From NCBI GenBank assembly GCA_045589695.1, contig JAZNPP010000030.1, positions 1 to 62,793 on the forward strand: a stretch of 62,793 nucleotides of DNA, read 5' to 3'. The position numbers and the translations under genes are program-made. Positions 25,079 through 32,342 of this stretch are shown here, piece after piece. Positions within the stretch are counted from its first letter, which is position 1, and each line of letters begins with the position of its first letter. The notes below the pieces were generated by a model. The model ran no database searches. It was not told the origin of the DNA and worked only from the letters and a program-made list of their open reading frames with translations. This DNA is from HGM04593 sp045589695 (lineage in GTDB: Bacteria > Bacteroidota > Bacteroidia > Bacteroidales > Bacteroidaceae).

Positions 25079-25345
25079 TCAATCGAGTACAGCGAGCCCA
25101 TCCTCGCCGCAAAGCCTGTATGCGAATAATTCGCCGCTACCGCATGAGCGAGCGGCCTCTTTAAGAGACGAAACACTTTCCGCACCAGAGATTGCGGACA
25201 AGTAAACTTCAGGAACATACACCACAGACGGCTTTTCTTTCAAAAAAGGATAAAAATCCTTTACAACACCATTTTCAGTTTCAAGAAGTTGCCCTGTTTC
25301 CGTCTCACCCGAAGGCATATGCAACACCGACACTGCGTACAACAT
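25079..25345 (-). CDS. Small hypothetical protein downstream of the DUF4296 lipoprotein
   Basis: 88 aa, not recognised. It begins 2 bp after the stop of the DUF4296 gene and ends exactly against the convergent methyltransferase, so it is fitted into the operon ileS-dksA-like-lspA-DUF4296 with likely translational coupling. No signal peptide, no membrane helix; mildly acidic, with two Cys. Codon use resembles its neighbours, which favours a real gene over a chance frame. Function unknown. Confidence 0.6.
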   Translation of the reverse strand: MLYAVSVLHMPSGETETGQLLETENGVVKDFYPFLKEKPSVVYVPEVYLSAISGAESVSSLKEAARSCGSGELFAYRLCGEDGLAVLD

Positions 25346-25347
25346 AA

Positions 25348-26154
25348 TTACCTGCGTTTTTTAACTTTCTTGCTTTCCTGCTTAGGATGAATTCTGACGA
25401 CTGATATGTCAGCCAGAAGAAGACGTGCCTGAGCCGTGCTGTCATTGTCGGAATAGTAGACGAAGCCCGACATCGACTTCAGCTTGCTTTTTGCGTAGCG
25501 CGGCGCGGAGAGGTGATATTCTCTCGATGCATCAACCGTAAGAGATTTAGTATAAACCGTTCCGTCCGCATAGTCAAGCCTTATCGCCGAATAAGCCTTC
25601 TGCACGAGCGAATCAATGGAGGATGGAATAAAATATGCCGTAAAAGAGAACGACAGACTGTCACCCTCTACAAAAGTAGTATCCTTCGGCACCTCGAACG
25701 AAAAAGAGAGCTTGCTGTTCAACGGGGTTGCCAGAAGCTGCTTTATCTTTGAACTCGTCCAGATGTCGGCACTATCCTCGGCGAGATATGCGACGTCGAG
25801 CGACACGCCGTCCACGAGCGTAGCTCTCGCATTGTTAAGCATTTCCACCTCTTTTTCGAGCTTTGCCTCAAGATTTTCGTATATACGTTTCAAATGCTTC
25901 GGGTAACGGTTATACCAGAGCATAGAAGAGTCGAAACGCTCTTTGCTGATATTATGCTTGTCGAATACGTAATTATAGTGGAGTTTCTCCATATAATCAT
26001 ACGACGAATACCTGTTCGTCATTGCCTGTACTAAATGGTAGTCATATAGGAATTCCTCCATTTCGCCAGGCGGCATCACATTGTCGGGCATCTTGACTTC
26101 GCATGAAACAATCAAGGCCGCAAGCGCGACAGCAAATAGATGTCGGAGACGCAT
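25348..26154 (-). CDS. DUF4296 lipoprotein
   Basis: 268 aa. N-terminal lipoprotein signal (VALAALIVSC, Cys near 18) followed by the DUF4296 pattern: MPPGEMEEFLYDYHLVQA, then a KHNISKERFDSSMLWY segment and YPKHLKRIY. The rest (about 125-255) is a beta-rich periplasmic part and the C-terminus is very basic (KKVKKRR). The family is Bacteroidota-specific and of unknown function. It starts 4 bp after lspA, whose product would process its own lipid anchor. Confidence 0.85.
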   Translation of the reverse strand: MRLRHLFAVALAALIVSCEVKMPDNVMPPGEMEEFLYDYHLVQAMTNRYSSYDYMEKLHYNYVFDKHNISKERFDSSMLWYNRYPKHLKRIYENLEAKLEKEVEMLNNARATLVDGVSLDVAYLAEDSADIWTSSKIKQLLATPLNSKLSFSFEVPKDTTFVEGDSLSFSFTAYFIPSSIDSLVQKAYSAIRLDYADGTVYTKSLTVDASREYHLSAPRYAKSKLKSMSGFVYYSDNDSTAQARLLLADISVVRIHPKQESKKVKKRR

Positions 26155-26158
26155 TCTG

Positions 26159-26752
26159 TTAAAGAAGATATTTTCGGTAGAAGATTATCATCGCAACGAC
26201 GCTGCAGCTTATACATGCGTCGGCGAAGTTGAAAACAGGCGCGAAGAAGATGCCTCCGCCTATGAAAGGCAACCAATCGGGCCATCTGAACAACGGAAAG
26301 TAGAACATATCCACAACACGTCCCTGCATGAATGTTCCGTAACCCTCGCCCCAGGGAACAAGTTCAGCGACCTGGCCATAGCTTGACGTAAAAATCTCGC
26401 CATACACAAGACAGTCGATTATATTGCCAAGCGCGCCGGCAAGTATCAATGCCACACAAGCGATAAAGCCCAACGGATATTTATCATCCTTGACAAATTT
26501 GTATAGCAGATATACAATAAACGCAACGGCGAGCAAACGGAAGCTCGTCAGGAAAATTTTGTTGAATATTTCCATGCCGAACGCCATTCCGTTATTCTCC
26601 ACGAAGCATATCTGGAACCAATCGCCGAAGACAGGAATTGATTCGCCAAGCTGCATATTGGTCTTGACCGCAAACTTTATCGACTGGTCGATAATGATTG
26701 CGGCAAGTACCAATAACACTGCAGCTGCAAAACGTTTATTTACCTTTTGCAC
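26159..26752 (-). CDS. lspA: Lipoprotein signal peptidase (signal peptidase II)
   Basis: 197 aa inner-membrane aspartyl protease that removes signal peptides of diacylated prolipoproteins. Four hydrophobic segments; N-terminal IDQSIKFAV; catalytic aspartates D113 in GNIIDCL and D178 in FNFADA. Longer than E. coli LspA (164 aa) because of a loop between them (about 117-165) with GYGTFMQGRVVDMFYFP. The residue after the first catalytic Asp is Cys rather than the usual Arg. Third gene of the ileS operon, 10 bp behind the DksA-like gene. Confidence 0.95.
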   Translation of the reverse strand: MQKVNKRFAAAVLLVLAAIIIDQSIKFAVKTNMQLGESIPVFGDWFQICFVENNGMAFGMEIFNKIFLTSFRLLAVAFIVYLLYKFVKDDKYPLGFIACVALILAGALGNIIDCLVYGEIFTSSYGQVAELVPWGEGYGTFMQGRVVDMFYFPLFRWPDWLPFIGGGIFFAPVFNFADACISCSVVAMIIFYRKYLL

Positions 26753-26762
26753 CTTTGCTGCA

Positions 26763-27137
26763 TTATCTGTTCTTCTTCGCCTCGATGCTCAATGTAGCAT
26801 GAGGTACAGCCATAAGACGCTCTTTCGAGATAAGCTTTCCTGTCTCACGGCAAATGCCGTAGGTCTTGTTCTCGATACGGACAAGAGCGGCCTGGAGACC
26901 CTGAATGAACTTTGCCTGACGGCCGGCGATCTGCATCTGCTCTTCGAGGTAAGCCGCATCGCTTCCGTCTTCAAGGCCTTTATATGTAGGCGAAGTGTCG
27001 GCGACATCATTTGAGTCTTCGTGACGCAAAGCCCTCATTATTTCGTCATAGTCTCTTTTGGCCAGCTCCAGTTTCTTCAATATCACTTCACGGAACTCCT
27101 CCAACTCAGCATCTGAGTAACGTTGTTTTTCTGACAT
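26763..27137 (-). CDS. DksA/TraR-family protein with a degenerate zinc finger
   Basis: 124 aa. An N-terminal coiled-coil hairpin (about 8-85) carries acidic residues at its tip (DSNDVADTSP region), followed by the globular end YGICRETGKLISKERLMAVPHATL. The C4 zinc finger is reduced to one cysteine (C96). DksA binds the RNA-polymerase secondary channel and modulates rRNA and amino-acid promoters with ppGpp. Zinc-less forms are usual in Bacteroidota. It sits 34 bp behind ileS in the same operon. Confidence 0.87.
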   Translation of the reverse strand: MSEKQRYSDAELEEFREVILKKLELAKRDYDEIMRALRHEDSNDVADTSPTYKGLEDGSDAAYLEEQMQIAGRQAKFIQGLQAALVRIENKTYGICRETGKLISKERLMAVPHATLSIEAKKNR

Positions 27138-27171
27138 ATTTCAAATTATTATGGTTAATATTATTCAATAA

Positions 27172-30100
27172 TTATACTTTGGCTACCGCAACCTTGATTA
27201 CAGCGCCGTCAAGCTCTACATCCTCGCCCTCGGCTACATTGCCAATAACGAGCGAGTCCGCAAGCACCTGATTGCAGATGTACTCTTTGAATTCCTCGAC
27301 AGCCGCATCGCTCGCCTCGCTTCCTGACACGACAACCGAGATACGGTCGGTAATGTCAAAGCCGCTATCCTTGCGCACGGCCTGTATCTTTTTAACGATT
27401 TCACGAGCTATGCCCTCACGGCGAAGAGCGTCGGTAACCTCAACGTCAAGAGCTACCGTCAGAGCGCCTTCATTAGCGACAGTCCAGCCGGGAACGTCCT
27501 CGCTGTATATTTCCACGTCAGCAAGTTCTATAAGAGCACCCGTGCCCTCAACCTGCAATGTTATGCAGCCCTCTCTTTCGAGTTGGGATATCTGCGCCTG
27601 CGACATCTCCGTAACCGCAACGTTCACGCTCTTCATGAGCTTGCCGAACTTTTTGCCGAGAGTACGGAAGTTGCACTTGATTTTCTTAACGAGAATACCG
27701 TCGCCCTCAACGAATACAAGTTCCTTTACATTGACCTCGCTGAGGATAAGCTGCTTCACAGCCTCTATTCTTGACTTCATGACCTCGTCGGTTGTAGGTA
27801 TCGCAATCTTCTGCAATGGCTGACGCACGATAAGCGCCTCTTTTTTACGCAGAGCAAGCACCATTGAAGATATCTGCTGAGCAAGCTCCATACGGTACTC
27901 AAGTTCACTGTCTACGGCAGCCTCGTCACACTCGGGGAACTTGGCAAGATGTACCGAAGCGGCATCGCCGCGTCCTGTAACAGCAGTCAGGTCCTGATAA
28001 AGTCTGTCGGCATAGAACGGAGCTATAGGAGCCATCAGGCGTGAAACCGTTTCAAGGCAAGTATACAGAGTCTGGTACGCCGACAGCTTGTCAAGGCTCA
28101 TATCGGAGCCCCAGAAACGTTTACGGCTCAATCGCACGAACCAGTTGCTAACATTATTTATAACGAACTCTTGTATCAAACGTCCGGCCTTTGTCGGCTC
28201 ATAGTCATTAAGGCATGCGTTCACGTTCTTGACAAGAGTGTTCAATTCCGACAATATCCAGCGGTCGAGTTCAGGACGCTCGCGCAAAGGCACATCGGGC
28301 TCTTCGTAAGTAAAGCCGTCTACATTGGCATACATCGTAAAGAAGCTGTATGTCTGGTACAGTTTACCGAAGAACGAACGGACCACTTCTTTCACGCCCT
28401 CTTCGTTGAAACGCAGATTGTCCCATGGGGCGGAGTTCGTTATCATGTACCAACGCAAAGCGTCGCTGCCGTACGTCTCAATAGTATTGAACGGGTCTAC
28501 CGCATTGCCCAGACGCTTTGACATCTTATCGCCGTTCTTGTCAAGGACAAGACCATTGGATATGACAGTCTTGAACGCAATGCTGTCGAACACCATTGTA
28601 GCGATAGCGTGCAATGTGTAGAACCACCCGCGTGTCTGGTCTACGCCTTCGGCAATGAAGTCTGCCGGATATACCGTGCGGTTGTCAAGCAGTTCCTTGT
28701 TCTCGAACGGATAGTGTATCTGCGCGTATGGCATGGCTCCGGAGTCGAACCATACGTCGATAAGGTCAAGTTCACGCTTCATCGGCATGCCTGTAGAAGA
28801 GACGAGTTTTATGTCATCGACATACGGGCGGTGAAGGTCTATCTTGTCATAGTTAGCCTTGCTATAGTCACCGGGAACGAAGCCTTTCTCTTTATACGGG
28901 TTGCCGCTCATTATTCCTGCCGCAACAGCCTTTTCTATCTCGTCATACAATTCCGCTATCGAGCCGATGCATTTCGCCTCGCCGTCCTCGCTTGTCCATA
29001 TCGGAAGCGGAGTACCCCAATAGCGGCTGCGGCTCAGGTTCCAGTCGTTGAGGTTTTCGAGCCACTTGCCGAAACGTCCTGTACCTGTCGATTCAGGCTT
29101 CCAGATAATATTCTTGTTCAGCTCGCTCATGCGTTCTTTCATCTGCGAAGCTCTTACGAACCAGCTGTCAAGAGGATAGTACAGCACAGGCTTGTCCGTA
29201 CGCCAGCAATGCGGGTAGTTGTGAACATGCTTCTCTATCTTGAACGCTACGCCGCCCTGCTTCATCACCATGCACAATGCGACGTCAAGCGTTTCGGCCT
29301 TAGCTGCTGCCTTGTCGTCATACTTGCCGTCAATGGTATATTGAGGGTCATAGGCGTTCTTGACGTATGCTCCGGCGAATTTAGAATAGAGTTCCTTATT
29401 TACGCAGCTGTTCACGAAATCCTCGTCAAGCTCGTCGAGCAGCCAGAACTTGCCTGTAAAGTCTACCATAGGACGCGCCTCCCCCTTCTTGTTCACCATG
29501 AACAGCGACGGCACTCCGGCAGCCTTAGCCACGAATGCGTCGTCGGCGCCGAACGTAGGTGCAATATGCACTATACCCGTACCGTCCTCGGTCGTAACGT
29601 AGTCGCCGGGAATTACACGGAATGCGTCAGCCGAAGCGTCAGCCATTCTGTCGCCATCCTTTACAGTAGGCTTAACCCACGGGAACAGCTGCGCATAATG
29701 CATGCCTACGAGATCACTTCCCTTGTATTCAGCGATGACCTTGTACGGAATTATCTTAGCGCCCTGCTCATAACTGTCAAGAGGCATGTTTTCACCCGCC
29801 GGGTTAAAGTGCACTCCCAACAGAGCCTTAGCCAGTACTAATGTCACAGGCTCGCCTGAGTATGCGTTGTATGTCTGAACGGCCACATAGTCGATCTTCG
29901 GGCCTACGCACAAAGCGGTATTCGAGGGGAGTGTCCAGGGGGTAGTCGTCCACGCTATGAAGTATGGCGTGCCCCACTCTGTCATTTCGGGTTTGGGGTC
30001 AAGCATGCGGAACTGCGCCACTGCGGTCGTATCCTTCACGTCACGGTAACATCCGGGCTGGTTAAGCTCGTGTGAACTGAGGCCTGTGCCCGCAGCCGGA

Positions 30101-30651
30101 GAGTAAGGCTGTATAGTATAACCTTTATAAAGAAGACCCTTGTCGTATAGTTGTTTCAACAGCCACCACAACGATTCAATATAACTGTTCTCGTATGTGA
30201 TATATGGATTGTCGAGGTCTACCCAATAACCCATCTTACGTGTAAGGTCGGTCCATTCACGGGTATATTTCATAACCTCTTCACGGCAGTTCCTGTTGTA
30301 GTCATCAACAGATATCTTCTTGCCGATATCCTCTTTTGTAATATTCAGTTTTTTCTCTACGCCGAGTTCCACCGGCAGACCGTGAGTATCCCAACCTGCC
30401 TTACGCTTTACCAGAAAGCCTTTCATTGTCTTGAAGCGGCAGAACGTATCCTTGATGCTGCGGGCCATCACATGGTGAATGCCCGGCATTCCGTTCGCCG
30501 ATGGAGGTCCTTCAAAAAACACGAACGAAGGAGCGCCTTCACGTTCCGTCATACTTTTTGCGAAGAGATCATTCTCGTCCCACTCATTCAGCACCTCCTT
30601 GTTTATCTGAGGCAAATTCAACTGCTTATATACCGGAAATTTCTTTTTCAT
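27172..30651 (-). CDS. ileS: Isoleucyl-tRNA synthetase
   Basis: 1159 aa class Ia synthetase, of the longer type with the HIGH motif written GIHH (His59-His60) after PSANGMP, the CP1 editing domain (about 200-400, with WTTTPWTLPSNTA), and KMSKR (709-713). The C-terminal anticodon-binding and tail domains are complete. It charges tRNA-Ile and edits Val-tRNA-Ile. The frame opens 27 codons earlier, but the TATCTTTG promoter at 30686-30693 lies within that part, so the start at 30651 is used. First gene of a five-gene leftward operon. Confidence 0.96.
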   Translation of the reverse strand: MKKKFPVYKQLNLPQINKEVLNEWDENDLFAKSMTEREGAPSFVFFEGPPSANGMPGIHHVMARSIKDTFCRFKTMKGFLVKRKAGWDTHGLPVELGVEKKLNITKEDIGKKISVDDYNRNCREEVMKYTREWTDLTRKMGYWVDLDNPYITYENSYIESLWWLLKQLYDKGLLYKGYTIQPYSPAAGTGLSSHELNQPGCYRDVKDTTAVAQFRMLDPKPEMTEWGTPYFIAWTTTPWTLPSNTALCVGPKIDYVAVQTYNAYSGEPVTLVLAKALLGVHFNPAGENMPLDSYEQGAKIIPYKVIAEYKGSDLVGMHYAQLFPWVKPTVKDGDRMADASADAFRVIPGDYVTTEDGTGIVHIAPTFGADDAFVAKAAGVPSLFMVNKKGEARPMVDFTGKFWLLDELDEDFVNSCVNKELYSKFAGAYVKNAYDPQYTIDGKYDDKAAAKAETLDVALCMVMKQGGVAFKIEKHVHNYPHCWRTDKPVLYYPLDSWFVRASQMKERMSELNKNIIWKPESTGTGRFGKWLENLNDWNLSRSRYWGTPLPIWTSEDGEAKCIGSIAELYDEIEKAVAAGIMSGNPYKEKGFVPGDYSKANYDKIDLHRPYVDDIKLVSSTGMPMKRELDLIDVWFDSGAMPYAQIHYPFENKELLDNRTVYPADFIAEGVDQTRGWFYTLHAIATMVFDSIAFKTVISNGLVLDKNGDKMSKRLGNAVDPFNTIETYGSDALRWYMITNSAPWDNLRFNEEGVKEVVRSFFGKLYQTYSFFTMYANVDGFTYEEPDVPLRERPELDRWILSELNTLVKNVNACLNDYEPTKAGRLIQEFVINNVSNWFVRLSRKRFWGSDMSLDKLSAYQTLYTCLETVSRLMAPIAPFYADRLYQDLTAVTGRGDAASVHLAKFPECDEAAVDSELEYRMELAQQISSMVLALRKKEALIVRQPLQKIAIPTTDEVMKSRIEAVKQLILSEVNVKELVFVEGDGILVKKIKCNFRTLGKKFGKLMKSVNVAVTEMSQAQISQLEREGCITLQVEGTGALIELADVEIYSEDVPGWTVANEGALTVALDVEVTDALRREGIAREIVKKIQAVRKDSGFDITDRISVVVSGSEASDAAVEEFKEYICNQVLADSLVIGNVAEGEDVELDGAVIKVAVAKV

Positions 30652-30685
30652 ATTATATTTTCCTAATACTTTCAATTTAATTTCG

Positions 30686-30693
30686 CAAAGATA
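30686..30693 (-). promoter_or_regulatory. Promoter -7 box of the ileS operon
   Basis: CAAAGATA on plus is TATCTTTG on minus; leader about 30 nt. Confidence 0.7.
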
Positions 30694-30793
30694 ACAATAA
30701 AAAACGGGAATTAAAAGAGCGAAGCGCTTCAATATTCAACATTTAAACAGAATAAAAAAGCGCTTGAAAATGAATTTAAAAGTATGAAAAAGA

Positions 30794-32221
30794 TTACCGC
30801 CTCGATTCTATAACATAATGTTTATTCAGCATCTTATGCGTAACCGCCACCTTCACCCCGAACCTGTCGGCGACATGTCGGGCAATATGTTCAGCCGAAT
30901 ATACCGAGCGGTGCTGGCCGCCGGTGCAGCCGCAGCACACTTGTATATGAGTAAACCCGCGCTCGAGATACGTTTCAACCATATTATCGACCATAGAATA
31001 GGCATTGTCGAGGAACGACGCGATACCGCTCTCTTTTTCAAGGAAGTCAATCACGGGCTTGTCCATGCCGTTCAGTTTCTTATAGGCTTCGTAACGTCCC
31101 GGATTATGTATCGCCCTGCAGTCGAACACAAAACCGCCGCCATTGCCGGACGTATCGTCGGGAATGCCTCTGCGATAAGAGAAGCTCACCACATCCACCG
31201 TCAGTTCCTTTATCTCTTCACGACGGAACAGCGGCAAAGATGAAATTTCACCGACCAGCGTTCGCAAGTATGGAAAACCGACGGCAGGCAATCTCAAGAG
31301 CCCTTTCAGCTGCGCCAGCGCCGCCGGTATAATCTCCACGAATGCTTTTTTACGTTCAAAAAGTCCTCGGTAGCCGTATGTACCCAAGTTCTGCAACAGA
31401 CGGAAGACACGGAAGAGCTGCAGTTTGTTCATGAATTCATCACGTTCAACAAGCTTGTACGCCGACAGCGACTCAAGATATGCGTCAATCATCTTTTCCA
31501 CGGCGTCGGGAGTGTAACAAGCCCTTGCCTGCCCTACGAACGACGCCACATCATAATATATAGGCCCTTTACGGGCACCCTGAAAATCAATGAAGAAAGG
31601 TTCGCCGTTATGCAGCATAACATTGCGCGACTGGAAATCCCTGTAAAGGAATGTATTCTCATTCTCTTGGAGCAACAGCGCCGCCATTCTTTCGAACTCA
31701 TCCTCAAGCATACGTTCGTTGAACTCCCCCCCTACGCCTTTGAGAAAACAATACTTGAAATAGTTAAGATCCCACATTACCGACCTTTTGTCAAACTCGC
31801 CGTAAGGGTAAGACATCGAAAAGTCGAAATAAGCAGGCACCTTATATTGTATATGAGGCAGCGCCGACATCACCTTGCAAAGCGTATCGATGTCATTATG
31901 AGAGAAAGAGCCGCTTTCCCGGGAACTTTTCATTGAGGCGAAGAGCGTTTCATCGCCCAGGTCACTCTGGAGATACGAAAGGTTGTCTCCCGACACCGCA
32001 AACACCTGCGGCGACGCTATTCCGCATTCGGCAAAAGCCTTCGCTATGGCAATAAACGCTCTGTTCTCCTCAACAGACACTCCAATGACGCCTATTGCCG
32101 ACACCTTGTCCGCGGCAAGGCGGTAATAGGTGCGGTTCGAGCCGTCGCCGCACAATTTGACGACCGACGCAGGCTCTCTGCCGAAATACTCTACAAAAAG
32201 ACTCTTTAAGCTGCTAACCAT
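30794..32221 (-). CDS. Fusion of an aminosugar-kinase-like domain and the RapZ C-terminal domain
   Basis: 475 aa. Residues about 1-310 are an APH/AmgK-like phosphotransferase: GDGSNRTYYR near 25-34, catalytic loop YRDFQSRN (D195, N200; the usual His is Tyr193) and metal Asp212 in FIDFQGA. Residues about 335-475 are the RapZ C-terminal domain, with SFSYRRGIP, FDCRAIHNPG and the diagnostic GCTGGQHRSV (431-440). In RapZ this domain senses glucosamine-6-phosphate and binds RNA; the P-loop half of RapZ is missing. A kinase for MurNAc/GlcNAc joined to an amino-sugar sensor suggests a role in cell-wall sugar recycling. A first ATG at 32239 is possible but almost abuts the -7 box at 32248-32255. Architecture sure, activity inferred. 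Confidence 0.85.
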   Translation of the reverse strand: MVSSLKSLFVEYFGREPASVVKLCGDGSNRTYYRLAADKVSAIGVIGVSVEENRAFIAIAKAFAECGIASPQVFAVSGDNLSYLQSDLGDETLFASMKSSRESGSFSHNDIDTLCKVMSALPHIQYKVPAYFDFSMSYPYGEFDKRSVMWDLNYFKYCFLKGVGGEFNERMLEDEFERMAALLLQENENTFLYRDFQSRNVMLHNGEPFFIDFQGARKGPIYYDVASFVGQARACYTPDAVEKMIDAYLESLSAYKLVERDEFMNKLQLFRVFRLLQNLGTYGYRGLFERKKAFVEIIPAALAQLKGLLRLPAVGFPYLRTLVGEISSLPLFRREEIKELTVDVVSFSYRRGIPDDTSGNGGGFVFDCRAIHNPGRYEAYKKLNGMDKPVIDFLEKESGIASFLDNAYSMVDNMVETYLERGFTHIQVCCGCTGGQHRSVYSAEHIARHVADRFGVKVAVTHKMLNKHYVIESRR

Positions 32222-32247
32222 AATCCGATACAAATCCAAGCTTTATG

Positions 32248-32255
32248 CGAAGATA
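32248..32255 (-). promoter_or_regulatory. Promoter -7 box of the kinase-RapZ gene
   Basis: CGAAGATA on plus reads TATCTTCG, a one-base variant of TATCTTTG seen elsewhere in the window (36521). It supports the start at 32221. Confidence 0.5.
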
Positions 32256-32288
32256 GAACAAGTTGAACAATATTTAAAGAAAACATAA

Positions 32289-32321
32289 AAAAAGTTGCTC
32301 TCAATGTGAGAGCAACTTTTT
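32289..32321. terminator. Bidirectional terminator below the PCMD-domain gene
   Basis: Stem 32295-32303 / 32307-32315 with ATG loop, extended by A and T runs on either side. It serves the leftward gene ending at 32343. Confidence 0.85.
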
Positions 32322-32342
32322 CCGTTATAAGACCTATAGTTC

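Noticed and set aside
28609..29841. 410-codon frame antisense to ileS
   Set aside because: Fully inside ileS on the opposite strand; Cys/Arg/Tyr/Val-rich product without domains, a by-product of ileS codon bias.
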